Made by a program: the position numbers and the translations under genes. Under the pieces are notes generated by a model. That model made no database searches. It worked only from the letters and a program-made list of their open reading frames with translations, and was not told where the DNA came from. From NCBI GenBank assembly GCA_920105805.1, contig CAKKTI010000016.1, positions 59,056 through 123,055 of the forward strand: 64,000 nt of DNA, in the 5' to 3' direction. This DNA comes from Condylostoma magnum (taxonomy: Eukaryota; Ciliophora; Heterotrichea; Heterotrichida; Condylostomatidae). Positions 10,166 through 22,700 of the stretch are shown here, piece after piece. Within the stretch, counting starts at the first letter, position 1. Every line of letters starts with the position of its first letter.

Positions 10166-12445
10166 ATGTTTAAAAATTAGCAAAAAACAAAATAGAAAAG
10201 ATCAAAAAGCATAAACTCACAACATGCGGCTAAAAGTACAAGAGGTATACTAAGTAGAAAACCTAGTAAAAAGAAATCTATCACTAAATTGCAAGACAGC
10301 CGGACAAAACTTTTGAAATAAGAAGAGGAAGATAACTTTGTATTATTGATACCTGAGAATTTAAAGAGATATAGAAGTTAAAACCAGGTTAATTAGGATT
10401 TGAGGATTCCAGAAGAATAAAAGAAGAAACCCAGATAATAAAAGTAATCAAATCATATAGGTTAAGTTAGATCAGATAAGAAAATAAGAAGATAACTGTA
10501 AAGAAATACATCCTCTAAATTGAAAAACGATAAAAACAATGTAGTCAATCTAAATCTTTATAGCAAAGAAGTAAAATCTCAGAAAACGATTAATTAAGTT
10601 CCTAGTAAACTTCCCTTGTATCCGAAGTAAAAATCAAGGAAGCAATCTCCAACTGCTTAGTAAGTTAGATATTCCCCCATTGTAAGAAGAATTAAAAGCA
10701 AACTTCCTAATGGGAGACCAAAAACAAGGTAAGTTTCCCCTTTAAATAATAGATCAAAGCAAAGAAGAAGACAATCTCCATAATGCAAAAACAAAATTTT
10801 ATATAAACGCCTGTCAAAGTAATCATAAGAGCCTAGTTTTCAGATAAGTCCAACTGATTTAACCATAAACTAAAGTAAGTACTCAAACATTAATATAAGA
10901 ATTGATACATCTTCTTCTGATAATACATATATTGAAAAAGGATCCTATTCATACACACAAGATGAGGAAATATTCTAATAACAAAATCCTTCGTTAATTT
11001 ACGATGAAGAAATCACATAATAAGAGGAAGATTGAGTGAAACTGCCTACAGCTAAATTCGGGAAATAGAAAATAGAGTTTAATAATTATTTACATGAGGA
11101 TAAATCTGAGTAGGACTGGGAAAGTATGGTTAGGTAATAAGACGAAGTATTGGAGTAAAAGTCACATTTAATTCAAAAATTTAGATAAATGCTTTAATCA
11201 CATTAGCAAAACATATAGGTGAAATTCTTAAGTAATTAGATATAAGTTGAATAACAACTCAAGGATTTGGAAAGTCATGACGAGGATTCTTTACTTGAAT
11301 CTTTAATATTAACCAAATCTTCGAAAGATTTTTAGAGTGATATAAGTAGACAAAGCGCTATTTTTTACTAGAATCATGATATTACAGCTGATGATCTAGA
11401 TATAAAAGATAATATAATAAAACATTTAAAGATATAAAAGATAGAGAGGCTGGAATTCCTATAAATGCAAAAGCCTATGAGAGAATTGGTAGATGTAGAG
11501 AAAGTACTGAAATGTTACTAATTACAGCACAAATTTATTAGTATTCCTATAGAATTCTACAAGATTTTAGATATAAAGCAATTTGATTATGATTTTGAAG
11601 CCGTAAGCTCAAGTTTGTCAGATACTTCTGAAATTTCAAACTCTATATCATCTTTAAAAGATAGACTAATGGATAATAATTTAATATCCGAGTCAGATGA
11701 GGAAGAATTATAGATGCAACTTAATGAATTTGCTATTGATAATGATTTGATTCGAGAAATAATCAGTCAAGAGATAGAATCTTACATAAATATAACCATT
11801 AAGTATACAATAGACAATAGTGATAAATTTGCTTATGGTATTTTTATGAAGCTATATGAGCTGTTAAAGTTTTAAGAAATTCAATTTTTAAAATTCTTCA
11901 ATAAAGACTATCAGCAAGATGACTTATTTATACTCTAAGCTATACAAAACTAACAAATTGGATAATTTTTCTTCTAATTTGACATATAATAATATATCTA
12001 GCATCCTATAAGGAAACTGATAAAACTTAAATTCAACAAAAAGAGTAATCCAGCAGTGAAGGCTTATATAAAATCAATCCTAGACTCAATTAATGAAGCC
12101 CTTAATATGTCTAAATAGCTGCCTAAGTACCAATTTTTGCCTATTTGGTCCAGGAAGACACGTGATATTAACAAATTCAACAATATAGACAGCGTTTTTG
12201 AAAGAGCTCTACTTTATTTCAGCAATTGATTAGAAATGAGAGTAAGTAATTCCCCTGCTAGTGAAGATTAAATGTCCATTTGACTATGCGAGGATGTAGA
12301 AATAGAAGAAAGTGACTGAGTAGACTACGAAAAAGAGGAAATGCAAATTATTATTGATATTTCTGATATGATGTTTGAGGAGTTAGTGGAAGAAATGGCT
12401 AAATTAATAAACCGATGATCTTTTAAATTTGTTTTTATTGAATAA
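10166..12445 (+). CDS. Large basic protein with DUF4378-like C-terminal region
   Basis: About 759 residues. The N-terminal 250 residues are Lys/Arg/Ser-rich and probably disordered (RSKSINSQ, SRKPSKKKS). The middle is acidic and Ser-rich. The C-terminal 150 residues resemble DUF4378 of plant TRM/LONGIFOLIA microtubule-recruiting proteins: ILDSINEALNMSKQ (family DCINEAL), then DWVDYEKEEMQIIIDI, then MMFEELVEEMAKLI. TRM proteins recruit TON1 (FOP-like) and phosphatase to cortical microtubules and are related to centrosomal CEP350, so a cortical or basal-body role is plausible. The assignment rests on pattern memory only. ATG follows TATATAA directly. It is 29 nt after the RBR gene and 22 nt before the redox gene. 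Confidence 0.6.
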
Positions 12446-12467
12446 CAGAACAGTTATAAAATTAAAT

Positions 12468-14748
12468 ATGCCATTTCTATTGTTTTTACTGCAATTTAAT
12501 TGAGGTAAAATAGTAATAGAGGAGACTATTGACTTGAGTTGGTCTTATTTAGCAGATAATGAGGTTGAGTTTACTCTAATTTGTAGATATTGTGCTATAG
12601 GATTTGGTAGTTCAGTAGAAGAAGCTGATTGGATAGTAATGACATCTTCAAGTTAGGATAATATACATGTTTTTGATGCATATGGTGTATTTAATTCTTA
12701 ACCAGTGCAGAATGTCTTTATAGGAGGACAAGCGAATATAGTAATTCGTGAATAAGAAGTTAATAGCTAGATGAGGGCAGTTTTCGGTAGATTTTTAGAC
12801 ACAGGTGATAGTAAGGATAAGGTTATACTAGGAGAGAAAGTGTAAGACATGTTGTGAGCCTTTGGAGAATATGAAGACTACTTTAGCACTGATAAAAACT
12901 TAGGAAAATTTAGAATGAACTTTCCTTAAGATCAAATTTAATAATTGAATTCCCAGAAATAGAAAATGGTGAAACAGAACCAATAAATATACATGGACTT
13001 GGAATGATTTGTTCTTGGCTTGTTTTTGCACCGATTGGCATCTTTGTTACACGGTATATGAAATACTATACAATTCAAGTTCCAATACACGTAGCCTTCC
13101 TAGGACTTAGCACTTTTCTAACACTATACCTTCTTATGCAATATATCTCAAAAATGAAAGAATACATACAATTTATAAAGAAGACCGTTTGTATCACGCA
13201 GTAATAGGACAAGCTTTTATGAGTATAATCTTTGCTGAGTTTGCATTGGGCTTTGCTGCTGGGTTTTTCATTATATTCGGTAGAAATGTATATCAAATAT
13301 CTGTTGTAAGGAAAAGCCATAAGGTAATAGGCTACGGTTTACTATTCTCATCGCATATTGAGTGTATATATGGGTAAGAATTGAAAGACAAGGAAAAAAC
13401 CTTGACAAGTATACTAACATTCATATGACTTTTACTATTCGCACTAGCTGAGATCAGAATTACCCTAGGAGATAGACTGCCTTAATGCTGCCTCGATTGT
13501 AGAAAAAAGAAACTTAAGAAATACAGATATAGCGAGATTCTAGACTAGGTTAAAAGTGGAGAAGCCCTTGCTTTTGTTGATGAATATGTAATTTCTTTAC
13601 AATGGTTTTCTAAATTTCATCCTGGGGGAGCTTTTATGGTTCAAGAAACTTTCGGCGAAGATATGGGTAAGTATCTTCACGGATCAAGCAGTATCGGATA
13701 GCAATACCTTCCATATACTCACAGTAATTAAGCTATTGATATGATTCCAAATATAGCAGTAGGAAAAATCAAAACTTGCAGATAAGCACTGCAGAAAATT
13801 GATGAAACTGCATCTAGGAAAAATATGAAATGAAAATTAGAACAAAGACATCAAATCTCTGAGCACACTTATGAGATTTTATTGACTTCAGATTAATTTA
13901 GGATAATAGAAAACCCAAGTTTAAGTCATCTAGGTAAGCATATTTTAATTGAATTCTCCCCAAATAGATTCGAGGTAATTCGAAGATACTACTCAACATA
14001 TTACATAGACATATAAAAGTGAAGAGAGGAATTTACGTAAGAGAATAAGTTATAGGACATGGAGTCAATAAGGAGAGTTGAGTCAATAACAGGGCTGCCT
14101 CCCCTGAATCCACTTAAAGTTATTTTTAAGTTGTACGATAAGGGGAAAATGTCCAATTACGTATAAAGCTTAGCACTAGGGGATGAGTTAAAAATCAAAG
14201 GATTACTGGGACCAGGACTCTAATTAAATAAGCATTTCAAGGGCCATACTCTGGGTATAAGTGCTGGGACTGGTATTATCCCCTTTATCGACTTAGCTTA
14301 TATAATCTGGAGAAATGAGTAAGGAGTTTCAAGTATCGGGGATGGCATATCTCTTACTCTCTATACATCCTTTTTAACTCAGCCCTCTGGATTCTGCATG
14401 GATTGCTTGAATGCTGCGAGTTAGCAAAGCGAAAGGATTAGTTTTTATCCACATTTTAGAGATGCTAGTGTTCCTATTAGATCTTAAAGTATTAGTGTAA
14501 TTCAAGTTGCTGATGAAAATAATAATTAGTTACGGAAGCTAAAAACTTGGATTGATGAGTCTCAAAACATTGACTCTATTGATAGTAAGCTTATTGAGCA
14601 ATTTTTAGAGAAAAGCCGGAGTTAGTATGAATATGCGGGCCTAGTGGATTTAATATGCATGTGTACGATTTGTTAGTCAAGGCTAACTACCCAACTACAA
14701 AGATTATCAGGCTGTAGTTTAGTAGTTACATTCATATTAAATGTATAA
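12468..14748 (+). CDS. DOMON - cytochrome b561 - cytochrome b5 - b5 reductase fusion, frame broken twice
   Basis: A modular redox protein of about 760 residues. A short hydrophobic leader (MPFLLFLLQF) precedes a DOMON domain (CAIGFGSSVEEADWIVM). Next come b561-like helices with candidate heme histidines (IHGLGMICSW, PIHVAFLGL, LYHAVIGQ, KSHKVIGY), then a cytochrome b5 core (KFHPGGAFMVQE with a later THS), then a reductase with RYYST, GKMSNYVQSLALGDEL and GISAGTGIIPF. The chain would carry electrons from NAD(P)H through FAD, b5 and b561 across a membrane to the DOMON domain. The frame is interrupted twice. DOMON lies in frame 12468; the first b561 part is displaced by -1 near 12927-12940; the remainder is displaced by a further -1 at the A-run 13150-13154. 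Either two single-base deletions in the assembly, a decaying gene, or programmed frameshifting explains this. The stop is TAA 14746-14748. Confidence 0.8.
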
Positions 14749-14781
14749 ACAGTAATAGTATGTGATTCAATACCTTTAAAA

Positions 14782-15633
14782 ATGGGAAATTGCTGTTCAG
14801 GCAGGGTAAATTTTACTCAGAGTATGAAAGACTAGGAACTACCAGACTTTCTGAATAACCTAAACGGATTTGAGACAATAGACCGTGGTTATTTCACAAG
14901 CATCGGGAGTGGTTATCTTAGTAACAGATAAGCTTACTAGTCCCGTTAACTTAATATATCAGACAATAACCCTTAATTATTCGTAGAGCTCGAATCTTTA
15001 AATAATGCTAGAAGCAATAAAGATATTCATGAAATCACTGAAATGCTTAAATCATAAACTCCTTTGTAAATAGATGATGTAACCCTTCATCCCTGGGCTG
15101 ATCCTCCGAAAACAATTGGTGCTTTAGCAGCAATGCAGATCTGTATCTTTGCTTCGGACTAGGAAATCACATCTAGCTTAAAATTTACGTAAGATATAAT
15201 ATAAGAGAAAACTTTAGAATATTTAGTTGATTTCTTGAAATCAGGAGAAAGAGATAAATTTGAAGCAGCTTTGCTAGCAGTTTCTTATCTAAGTGATGAA
15301 AATCATGATGTTATTGAATTTTTGATAAAAATTCAGGCATTATAGATTCTTATTGAGTATATGCAGGATGAAAAAGAAGGAGTGAGATGTACAGCTGCTG
15401 CCTGCTGTAGAAATTTGTATGTAGTGCGCCCTACTATACAGAGATAGTTTATTTTATTAGAGGGTGGGAACTTACTTATAAACATGCTGAGTTCTTATGA
15501 TAATATTACTGTTTTTGAGACTATTTTATATATATTAGATTTGATTTTAGATGCTTAAGATCATGTTTAACCAGATATAAAGGAATAATTAGTTGAGTTA
15601 GGGGTTGTAAACGCCTTAAATTAAGTATTATAG
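14782..15633 (+). CDS. Lipid-anchored armadillo-repeat protein
   Basis: About 283 residues beginning MGNCCSGR, a strong myristoylation plus palmitoylation context. From about residue 110 the chain is ARM-like: FEAALLAVSYLSD, TAAACCRNLYVV, LEGGNLLINMLSS. Small acylated ARM proteins (vacuolar Vac8 and the apicomplexan ARO type) tether organelles or myosins, which is a family analogy rather than a demonstrated role. The 3' end is unclear. TAG 15631-15633 is chosen because reading on quickly enters the antisense of the convergent LRR-coil gene, but the next 20 codons also look protein-like and the next in-frame candidate is TGA near 15766. Confidence 0.68.
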
Positions 15634-15713
15634 GTAATTTTTATGCAGAGACCAAATGTATATGACAAGGACACTGTAACAGAAACAGAGAAATTATTAA
15701 AATCTTTCCTTTA

Positions 15714-17906
15714 CTACTTCTTTCTCTGCTTTCTTCTATTAGTTCTTGGCCTTCTATTATTCTCCTGAGGTTCAGATATTATATTAATAGTGCTTTATTT
15801 TCTCATTTACGCCAATTGAGGGTTTTTCAGTATTTCTATTTCTTGATTCATTTACTTTATTTTATTCTGAGTCATTTATACTGTATCTTAGGCCATTTAC
15901 TTTATTCTATTCACTTCTTTTAAATCTGCTTCTAAATCATTCATTTTTTACTCCAATTAGCTTCTATAGAGTGCAAATTCTTCACGTTTTATTGATTTTA
16001 CCTTTTCCAATTATCTATACTACCCAATTATTAATGATGTTTTTTCTTAAAGCTTATTTTTTTCCTAATCTTATACAATTTTTTCCTTATTAATTTCTTC
16101 CTTTAACTTATTCAATTACACGCTTTTATCATAATTTTACTATTTAACAATTTCTAACTCATTTAAAATATCTTAAGTTTTAGCAGTTTCTTAGCTTCTT
16201 AGTATTTCTAATTTCTCCTATGCTACTTAGTACTTTTCTAGCCAATGATTCTTATCTTCCTTTGCGTCTTCAATTTTATTTTTAACTTGATCAATAGCTC
16301 CTTCCTTAATTTAAAGCTAATTAACTCTCCTTTTCAAATCTGGAGCAGTTTATTACTTTTCTCTTTACTTATTCTATTTAGTTTACTACTAAATCTAATG
16401 TACAATCTTGAAATTGATAGTATTATACTGCAACTCTAATTACAGTATTCCATTGTTAATTCTAACAGATTCTAATAAAAACTGTCCAGCAAGATCATTT
16501 AAGTTATTATTATTAAGATAAACTCTCTTAATAAACGTGTTTTATCGTAAAGCAAGCCCTATATCCTTTCCTCCTATATGAGTTATTCTATTTCCCCCTA
16601 AATCTAGTACTTTAAGTGAAGTATTTCTCATTAATCCATTAGCTATGGTCTTAGCTCCCTGATCATCTATTTAGTTATTAGCTAGGTACAAATGACTTAT
16701 ACCCTTAGTCCTTATAAGCCCCTCTTGTAATTGCCCAATTCCTTCAGTTTCTAAATCACAACTGTTCATGCTTAAATGTGTTACTGACTTATTCTCAATA
16801 AACATGAAAACCAGAGTATTTAATGCCGTTCCAATAGGATTAAAATCAATTGTTAATTGCTTTAAATATACATTATTTTTCATTTACGCAAAAATTTTAT
16901 TAGCACCAATGTGAGTTATATTATTTCTAGACAGATTTAATTTGGTTATATGACATACTCCGAAATTACCTCCTAAAAGATCAGAAAGACAGTTAGCCCC
17001 TTCATCTCCCAGTTTATTTCCTTACAAACTCAATTCTTGTATTTTAGACTTAGGAATTGCCTGACAGAGCAGTTCTGCTGATCTTTCCATTAGATTATTA
17101 TGGCCTAAATTAAGAGAAAGTAAGGTTTCATTATTGATAACGCCTTATAATAGAAAGCCTAAGCTTTCAAAATTTATAGAGGTTCCAGACAAGTTCAGCA
17201 TTGTAAGAACGTTATTTGATTAAAGCCACTGGGAAAAGGCCTTACAGCCTATCAACCCAACTCTGTTCCTATTAAGACCTTCATGTGATTAAAGGTCAAT
17301 ACTAGTCAATGATTCATTGCCCTATAGTTGTTTTACTAGTCTAGAGGATCCTTTGGGGGAAATGTTATTACTACTGAGATCAAGATGCACTATGTTTGAA
17401 TTTCTCACTATTGATTTAACTATTGTCATACATCCTTTATCCCCCATTGAATTTTTCCCTAAGTTTATTTTGTAAAAAGACGTAGTAAAACGTAGTATAT
17501 TAGAAATAACATCAGCTGAGTTTAAACCTAACCCAAATTCCTCAAGGTTAAATACCCGAGCTTTAAAGCACTTCTAGCACACATTGTAAAATCTTAAAGC
17601 CTGGTCTTATAAAACTGGTATGTTTAGGTCTTGACATTTGGCTTGGAAAATCTGTTTAAGTTAGGTCTGTGTTAAACCTTAAGGAACGTAAAACTAAAAC
17701 TTTAGTCTTCTTTATGAGGCCGCTGATTTAAGTCTTTAGGTTTTCAAAACTTATTCGGATCTAGACTAGGTTAATGTGAAGTTGTTTTAAGACTTGGGGG
17801 AAACTGTTGTATTGAATTAGGTAGATAAATTAGTCTGTAGTCTTGATTTACCTGTTTTTGGACGTGCTGTCTGCGGTTTGTAATCTTTTCTAAGGAATTA
17901 AGACAT
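15714..17906 (-). CDS. Leucine-rich-repeat protein with C-terminal coiled coil
   Basis: 730 residues in one frame. The first 110 residues are Ser/Thr/Gln-rich. Then about 12 ribonuclease-inhibitor-type LRRs follow with the 28-residue periodicity LxxLxLxxNxIxxxGA (for example LVLDLGGNRITHIGG-like and LNLSRNNITHIGA units). From residue 500 the chain becomes a long charged coiled coil rich in E, K and Q, and it ends in a basic tail (RRPRTNRRKQRKK). RI-type LRR with coil is common in ciliary and centriolar proteins; no specific orthologue is recognised. The start ATG is followed by a basic Q/T-rich stretch. The end is TAG TAA. It is divergent from the GAF gene with 101 nt between starts. Confidence 0.8.
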
Positions 17907-18007
17907 TTTTTATGTATAGGATGTAATTGTTTCAGGGGATATTCAGCTGTTATCAGAAAGATTTAATACATTGTTAATATATTTTAGGCTATTATTAGTA
18001 AATTTAA

Positions 18008-19759
18008 ATGGCATATCGTAGCAACTCTGTTATAAAGATTCGGTAATAGACGAGTCCTAGTCCCATTCATACGGAAAGAACTCCAACTAGAATTAATTAA
18101 ATCTTAGAGCCTTTAAAGGTAAAATAACCTGAATTTGAACTCCCTATAACAAAAGGAACAAATTCTAGAAGAATTAAAAGAAATTTTGTTTATACCAAGC
18201 AGAATATCACCAATATTAGCTAAGAAGTATACAGAAGTGTTATATTTTAATTCTTAAGCTATTAGGAAGTAATATCAGCAATTGATCAAAAACTAATGTA
18301 AGATCTTAATAAGTTAACAACTGTTAATGATTATTTAACTGAAAAAATACTGTAATTACCGGATTTTAAGTAAACGAAACCTGCAAAAACAGTGTTATTC
18401 AGTGCGATAAATAATGAGAATACTATGCTAAAGCAAAAGCTGTAAATAATGCAGTCAACAGTTGATCAGCATATGAAAGATAAGTAGTAATTATCCAAAG
18501 AGGTTTTGAATATCAACGAGGAGAATAACCTAAGTGTAAGTATTACATAGAGAAAACTTAATTCATATATGAAATAAGTTATAAAGTAGACATCACCTAG
18601 TTAATAATAAAGTGTTTAACATACTTTAAATCCCATAAATAGTAGAGTTAAGTACGGAAATGGATTCAAGTAACTATTAGAGAAATGCAATTAATATCAA
18701 AATATGAATGAAGGACTTAAATAGGTTTTAGAGGAAGTTAGGCCTCTTGTTAAAGCAGATTTCATGTTTTACTTACAGTGCAATCCTCAAATGACGTTAT
18801 TTAAGTCAACCATACCACTTTAACAGCTGTCAATACCAGCTAAAAACTCCATAGTAAGTGTAAGTTACATAGAAAAACGCACAATTATAGCTTCCTAAGG
18901 CGATCTATAATTTGATTAAAGATTGGCAAACAGTCTCAACATAAACATTAAATCATTTATGGTTACTCCTATATTCAACGACTACTAAAAAGCAGTGGGT
19001 GTTGCACTAGCAGTATCAAAAACTCCTTAAAAAACACCATTTTTTAACTCTGATGTAATAAAAATATTACAAACATACATAAACAAAAGCCAATTAAGTG
19101 AATACTGCATAGAAAAGGATCAGACGATATCATCAATTCTCTAATCCTGTGAAATCATAGCAACTTAGAGCAGTCTTAAGGACTACAGCGAGATCCTATC
19201 AAAATTTTTAGTAGAAATTTCCCATACACAAAGAGCAAATGTTCTTCTTTGTGATACAGTAGAGAAAAAGCTAATAAGAAAAACTAATGATACCTCTTAG
19301 ATCTTCTCCCTACAAAAAGGCCTAGCTGGCTCCTCAGCAACAACAAAATAAGTAATAATATGCAATAACGTCAGCCAAGATCGCAGATTCATGCAAGAAA
19401 TAGATGACCCCTACGGCACTCACTGCACAACTATACTAACAGTTCCCTTGCGAGATAGAGAAGACCCTAAGAATCAGCTTCCAAGAGCTATATTACAAGT
19501 GATTGATAAGAAAGATGATAAACTGTTTACAGAGTGGGATGCATAGCTCTTATAGGAACTAGGGTATGTACTTGTAAGAGTATTTGAATCCGTAAGGATT
19601 CAAGAAAACTTTTACAACCTGCAAAGCGTTCTGAAAAACATACAGTCAGGATTTTCCCATCTAATCCGCACATTAGACCGGGGTGACGAATCAACGACTG
19701 ATGTAAAGAGAAGGTTCAGCCAGATAAGAAGACTGTTTAGCTCAACATTGCCTAGTTAA
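18008..19759 (+). CDS. GAF-domain protein
   Basis: 583 residues. The N-terminus is basic and Pro/Ser/Thr-rich, followed by a coiled coil (residues of about 100-220). Two GAF-like regions follow. The second, around residues 405-545, is clearest: a helix with LVEISHTQRANVLL, then GLAGSSATTKQVIICNNVSQ, DRRFMQEIDD and TTILTVPL, the order found in phosphodiesterase-type GAF domains. The first (around 250-340) is weaker. No catalytic HD-type phosphodiesterase or cyclase domain follows, so it may be a stand-alone cyclic-nucleotide or small-molecule sensor. The stop TAA TAA lies only 5 nt before the start of the calcium-channel gene. Confidence 0.78.
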
Positions 19760-19764
19760 TAAAA

Positions 19765-22700
19765 ATGGACTAGATTTCTAACTCGGAGCACGAGACCTTT
19801 AAAACAACTCTTGACTTTAAAATGCCAACTAATTCCTTTTTTGATACAAAAGACAGCCAGAAGAAGTAAGTGGATAATTCTTCAAATGTGATAAAAATAG
19901 GGGACATAATCCTGCTATACTTTGCTAAATTTGCACAGGATGACGAGATGGGCCAGTTTAAGTATAAAGGTTTTATATCAGCGGATGGTGTTATATCTGA
20001 GAACGTGGATGTTGCACATATATCGTCCTCTAATCAAAACATTGAAAATCCTGATGGCGGGGCAGCTGATGTTATGATTAGAAGCTGCTTATTCCGTATA
20101 GAGAACGCAAGGAGGATAGAATTAGGGGATTTGTCGGATAATACAGAGACTAGTATTACTTCTGGGAGAACTTTGACGTATGGAGAGCAGATTTAACTGT
20201 ATCATCTTCATAGCAATGGATTTCTGAGAGTTGTTCCTAAGCAATTAGCAGCTGAGGCAGGGTGCCTTAAGATTAGTATAAATAAGTCTGGAGATGAGTA
20301 TACCTGGTTTTAAATTGAGCCTGTTAACAGGCTCAGGCAGGAAGGTGAGGTTATTTATTATCACGATTATATACAGCTGCTGAGCATTGCTGAGAAAAGC
20401 GATTATTTTGTGCATTGTGATGATTTTGATATACGATATCCTTTTGCTAGACTCGAGGTAAATGCTAGTGGAAGTTGTAGTAACTGGAAGCCTAAGTAGT
20501 ATATGGCGTATAATGAATTCACGGAGACTCCTGAGTTTGTTACCACTGGAGACTCGTTTAGGATACAGCATAAAATTACAGAAAGGTTTTTATCGGTAAA
20601 TGAAGAAAGTATTGGAGAGGGAAACCCTTAGCTGATTTTAGAAGTAGGAAATAAGTCAAGCAATTCTCTGTGAGAGATATAAAGAGAGCAGACTTTTGTA
20701 GGGGGAACTTCGTTTTGGAAAGAAAAGTTTAGAATTAAGCACCTAGCTACAGGCATGTACTTAAAGTTATTGGATACAAGCATAGAGTTGACAAGTAGGT
20801 CATAAGAGTAAGGCACACTTTTACAGTTCAATACAAAAGAAGTATCAGTTGACTAAAGCAAAGGAATTACATTTAACACTATTTTGAACATATCGAGTGA
20901 TGGTAATAAATATCTAAAAGCTAGCTAAAATATTGAGGATAATATCTGAGAATTAGGAGTAAGTGGATTCAATGTTAATTACTATGAACTAGCTTTTTGC
21001 TTTATTGATGTATAAGAGTCATAAACAAGCCATATTTATTAGCTGGCTCTGTCCCTACCAGCTTTTAATGAATTTAAAAAGCTACTGTTAGATATTGAAG
21101 TATCACAAGAATTTATAGAGAATAATCATGCTTATGAAGGAGTTATTATTGAGGAATGTGAAAGAATGGTCAAAATTTTAGAAAGAATATCTACAAATGT
21201 ACTCAAATCAGCTATAAATGAAATAGAATTTACAAAAAGACAAAACTCATTAAGAGAGCTTGGTCTAATTTCACGTTTTGTTGAAATTTCATATCTTATT
21301 GATCAAAAATACCCTTATTAAATCCTAGCATAGGAGGATTATGAAGAAATTCCTGAATACATAACAGAAATTTGCAGTATAATGGATTAAATATTGATAA
21401 GCATATACTAATTAATCTACGATGCTATTAAGGAAAACCCTAAAAATTGCTTGAGTCTTGACAGATTCACTTAGTACTTTATTCTATAATCAGCCAAACA
21501 TATCAAGTATGTTGGGAAAATCCTCAAGGAAAAGTTTAAGTATTAGTCAAAACTTTAATTTGAAGATGATATTTTCTCTAAATGATTCAGTTATATTGAG
21601 CCAGTGTGTGAAATTCCGAAATCCAATATAATGGAGCAGGTGCTTTACTTAAAAATCATGAAATCCTTATGTGAACTGTAAGGATAAGGAATCCCAAAAT
21701 ATTAATCCCAAGCTCTATATCAAATCCTAAGTGGAACCAACTAATTCTCTATAATAAAATTCAGGTTGATTAACAATAAGCCTTGTGTTGGCTTTGGATA
21801 TAATAAGACTATGAATTTTAATGAGTTTTTAGTAAATAATCCGAGGTTATAGAAGAAGTAGCTAGCAATTGATGCAATGTCAATATCGTAAATGGAAGAC
21901 ATTGCATGCTTTTATTTATAGGATATTTGTGAGTTTTAAGACTATGTAGAATACGTAGCCGCAGCTATAAACTTCATGGCTAATATTTGCCTAGATAGAT
22001 ACATTAATGGAATAATGAATATAAATAAGGAGATTTCTATAGAGTATTTAGAAAAAACTATAAGTAACTCTAAATTCCCAGACAAAATAAGAGCTGCTTA
22101 TTGCAATTTATGTAGAGTTATCTTTATAGATGTAAATCCGTATATAAGAGTTTCAAGACATGAAAGCAGGTGTTATATTATAAGTCGATAAGGCATATCT
22201 TAAAGCTATGCGAATGGAGACTCAAAAGATAATAATCAATTTAGAACAGATTTGCATATATTCAAAATAATCAAAATTGTATAGAACTTTTGAACTTATG
22301 AAGGAATTATTTAAATTTCAGACTAAAAGCTAAAAGGAAACTTAATAATGGTAATTTCAATGCTTAAAATAACAAAGGATTTAATTGATTTGTCTTTAAC
22401 TGACAACTACTTTACTAACTTTATGCTGCAACCTCTTTGCTTGCTTATAATGGATCGGTAAAGCTCTGATCACTGGTGCAGCTTATTAATGTAATAACTG
22501 TAAATGGCTGGAAGACAGGGTTTGAGCCATAATATTGAAACACTGATTGGGAAAGTGTTAGAGTAAGTACTAGATGTTCTAAAAATCGTTATTATAAGAA
22601 GAGAAAGCCTTCATATTCTTAGACTTATTGAGCTTTTAAGAAGCTTTCTTATTGATGGCATTAAAGAATTTTACCCTGATTATTAACTGATCTCAAAGTT

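Noticed and set aside
12841-12864. Possible 17-nt intron GTAAGACATGTTGTGAG in the DOMON region
   Set aside because: It would fix the phase but replaces a good DOMON sequence (FGEYEDYFS, GKFRMNF) by poor sequence before the real frame change near 12930.
15634-15768. Hydrophobic C-terminal anchor for the ARM protein (FLYYFFLCFLLLV)
   Set aside because: It is the antisense of the Lys/Arg-rich tail of the convergent LRR-coil gene and would make the two coding regions overlap.
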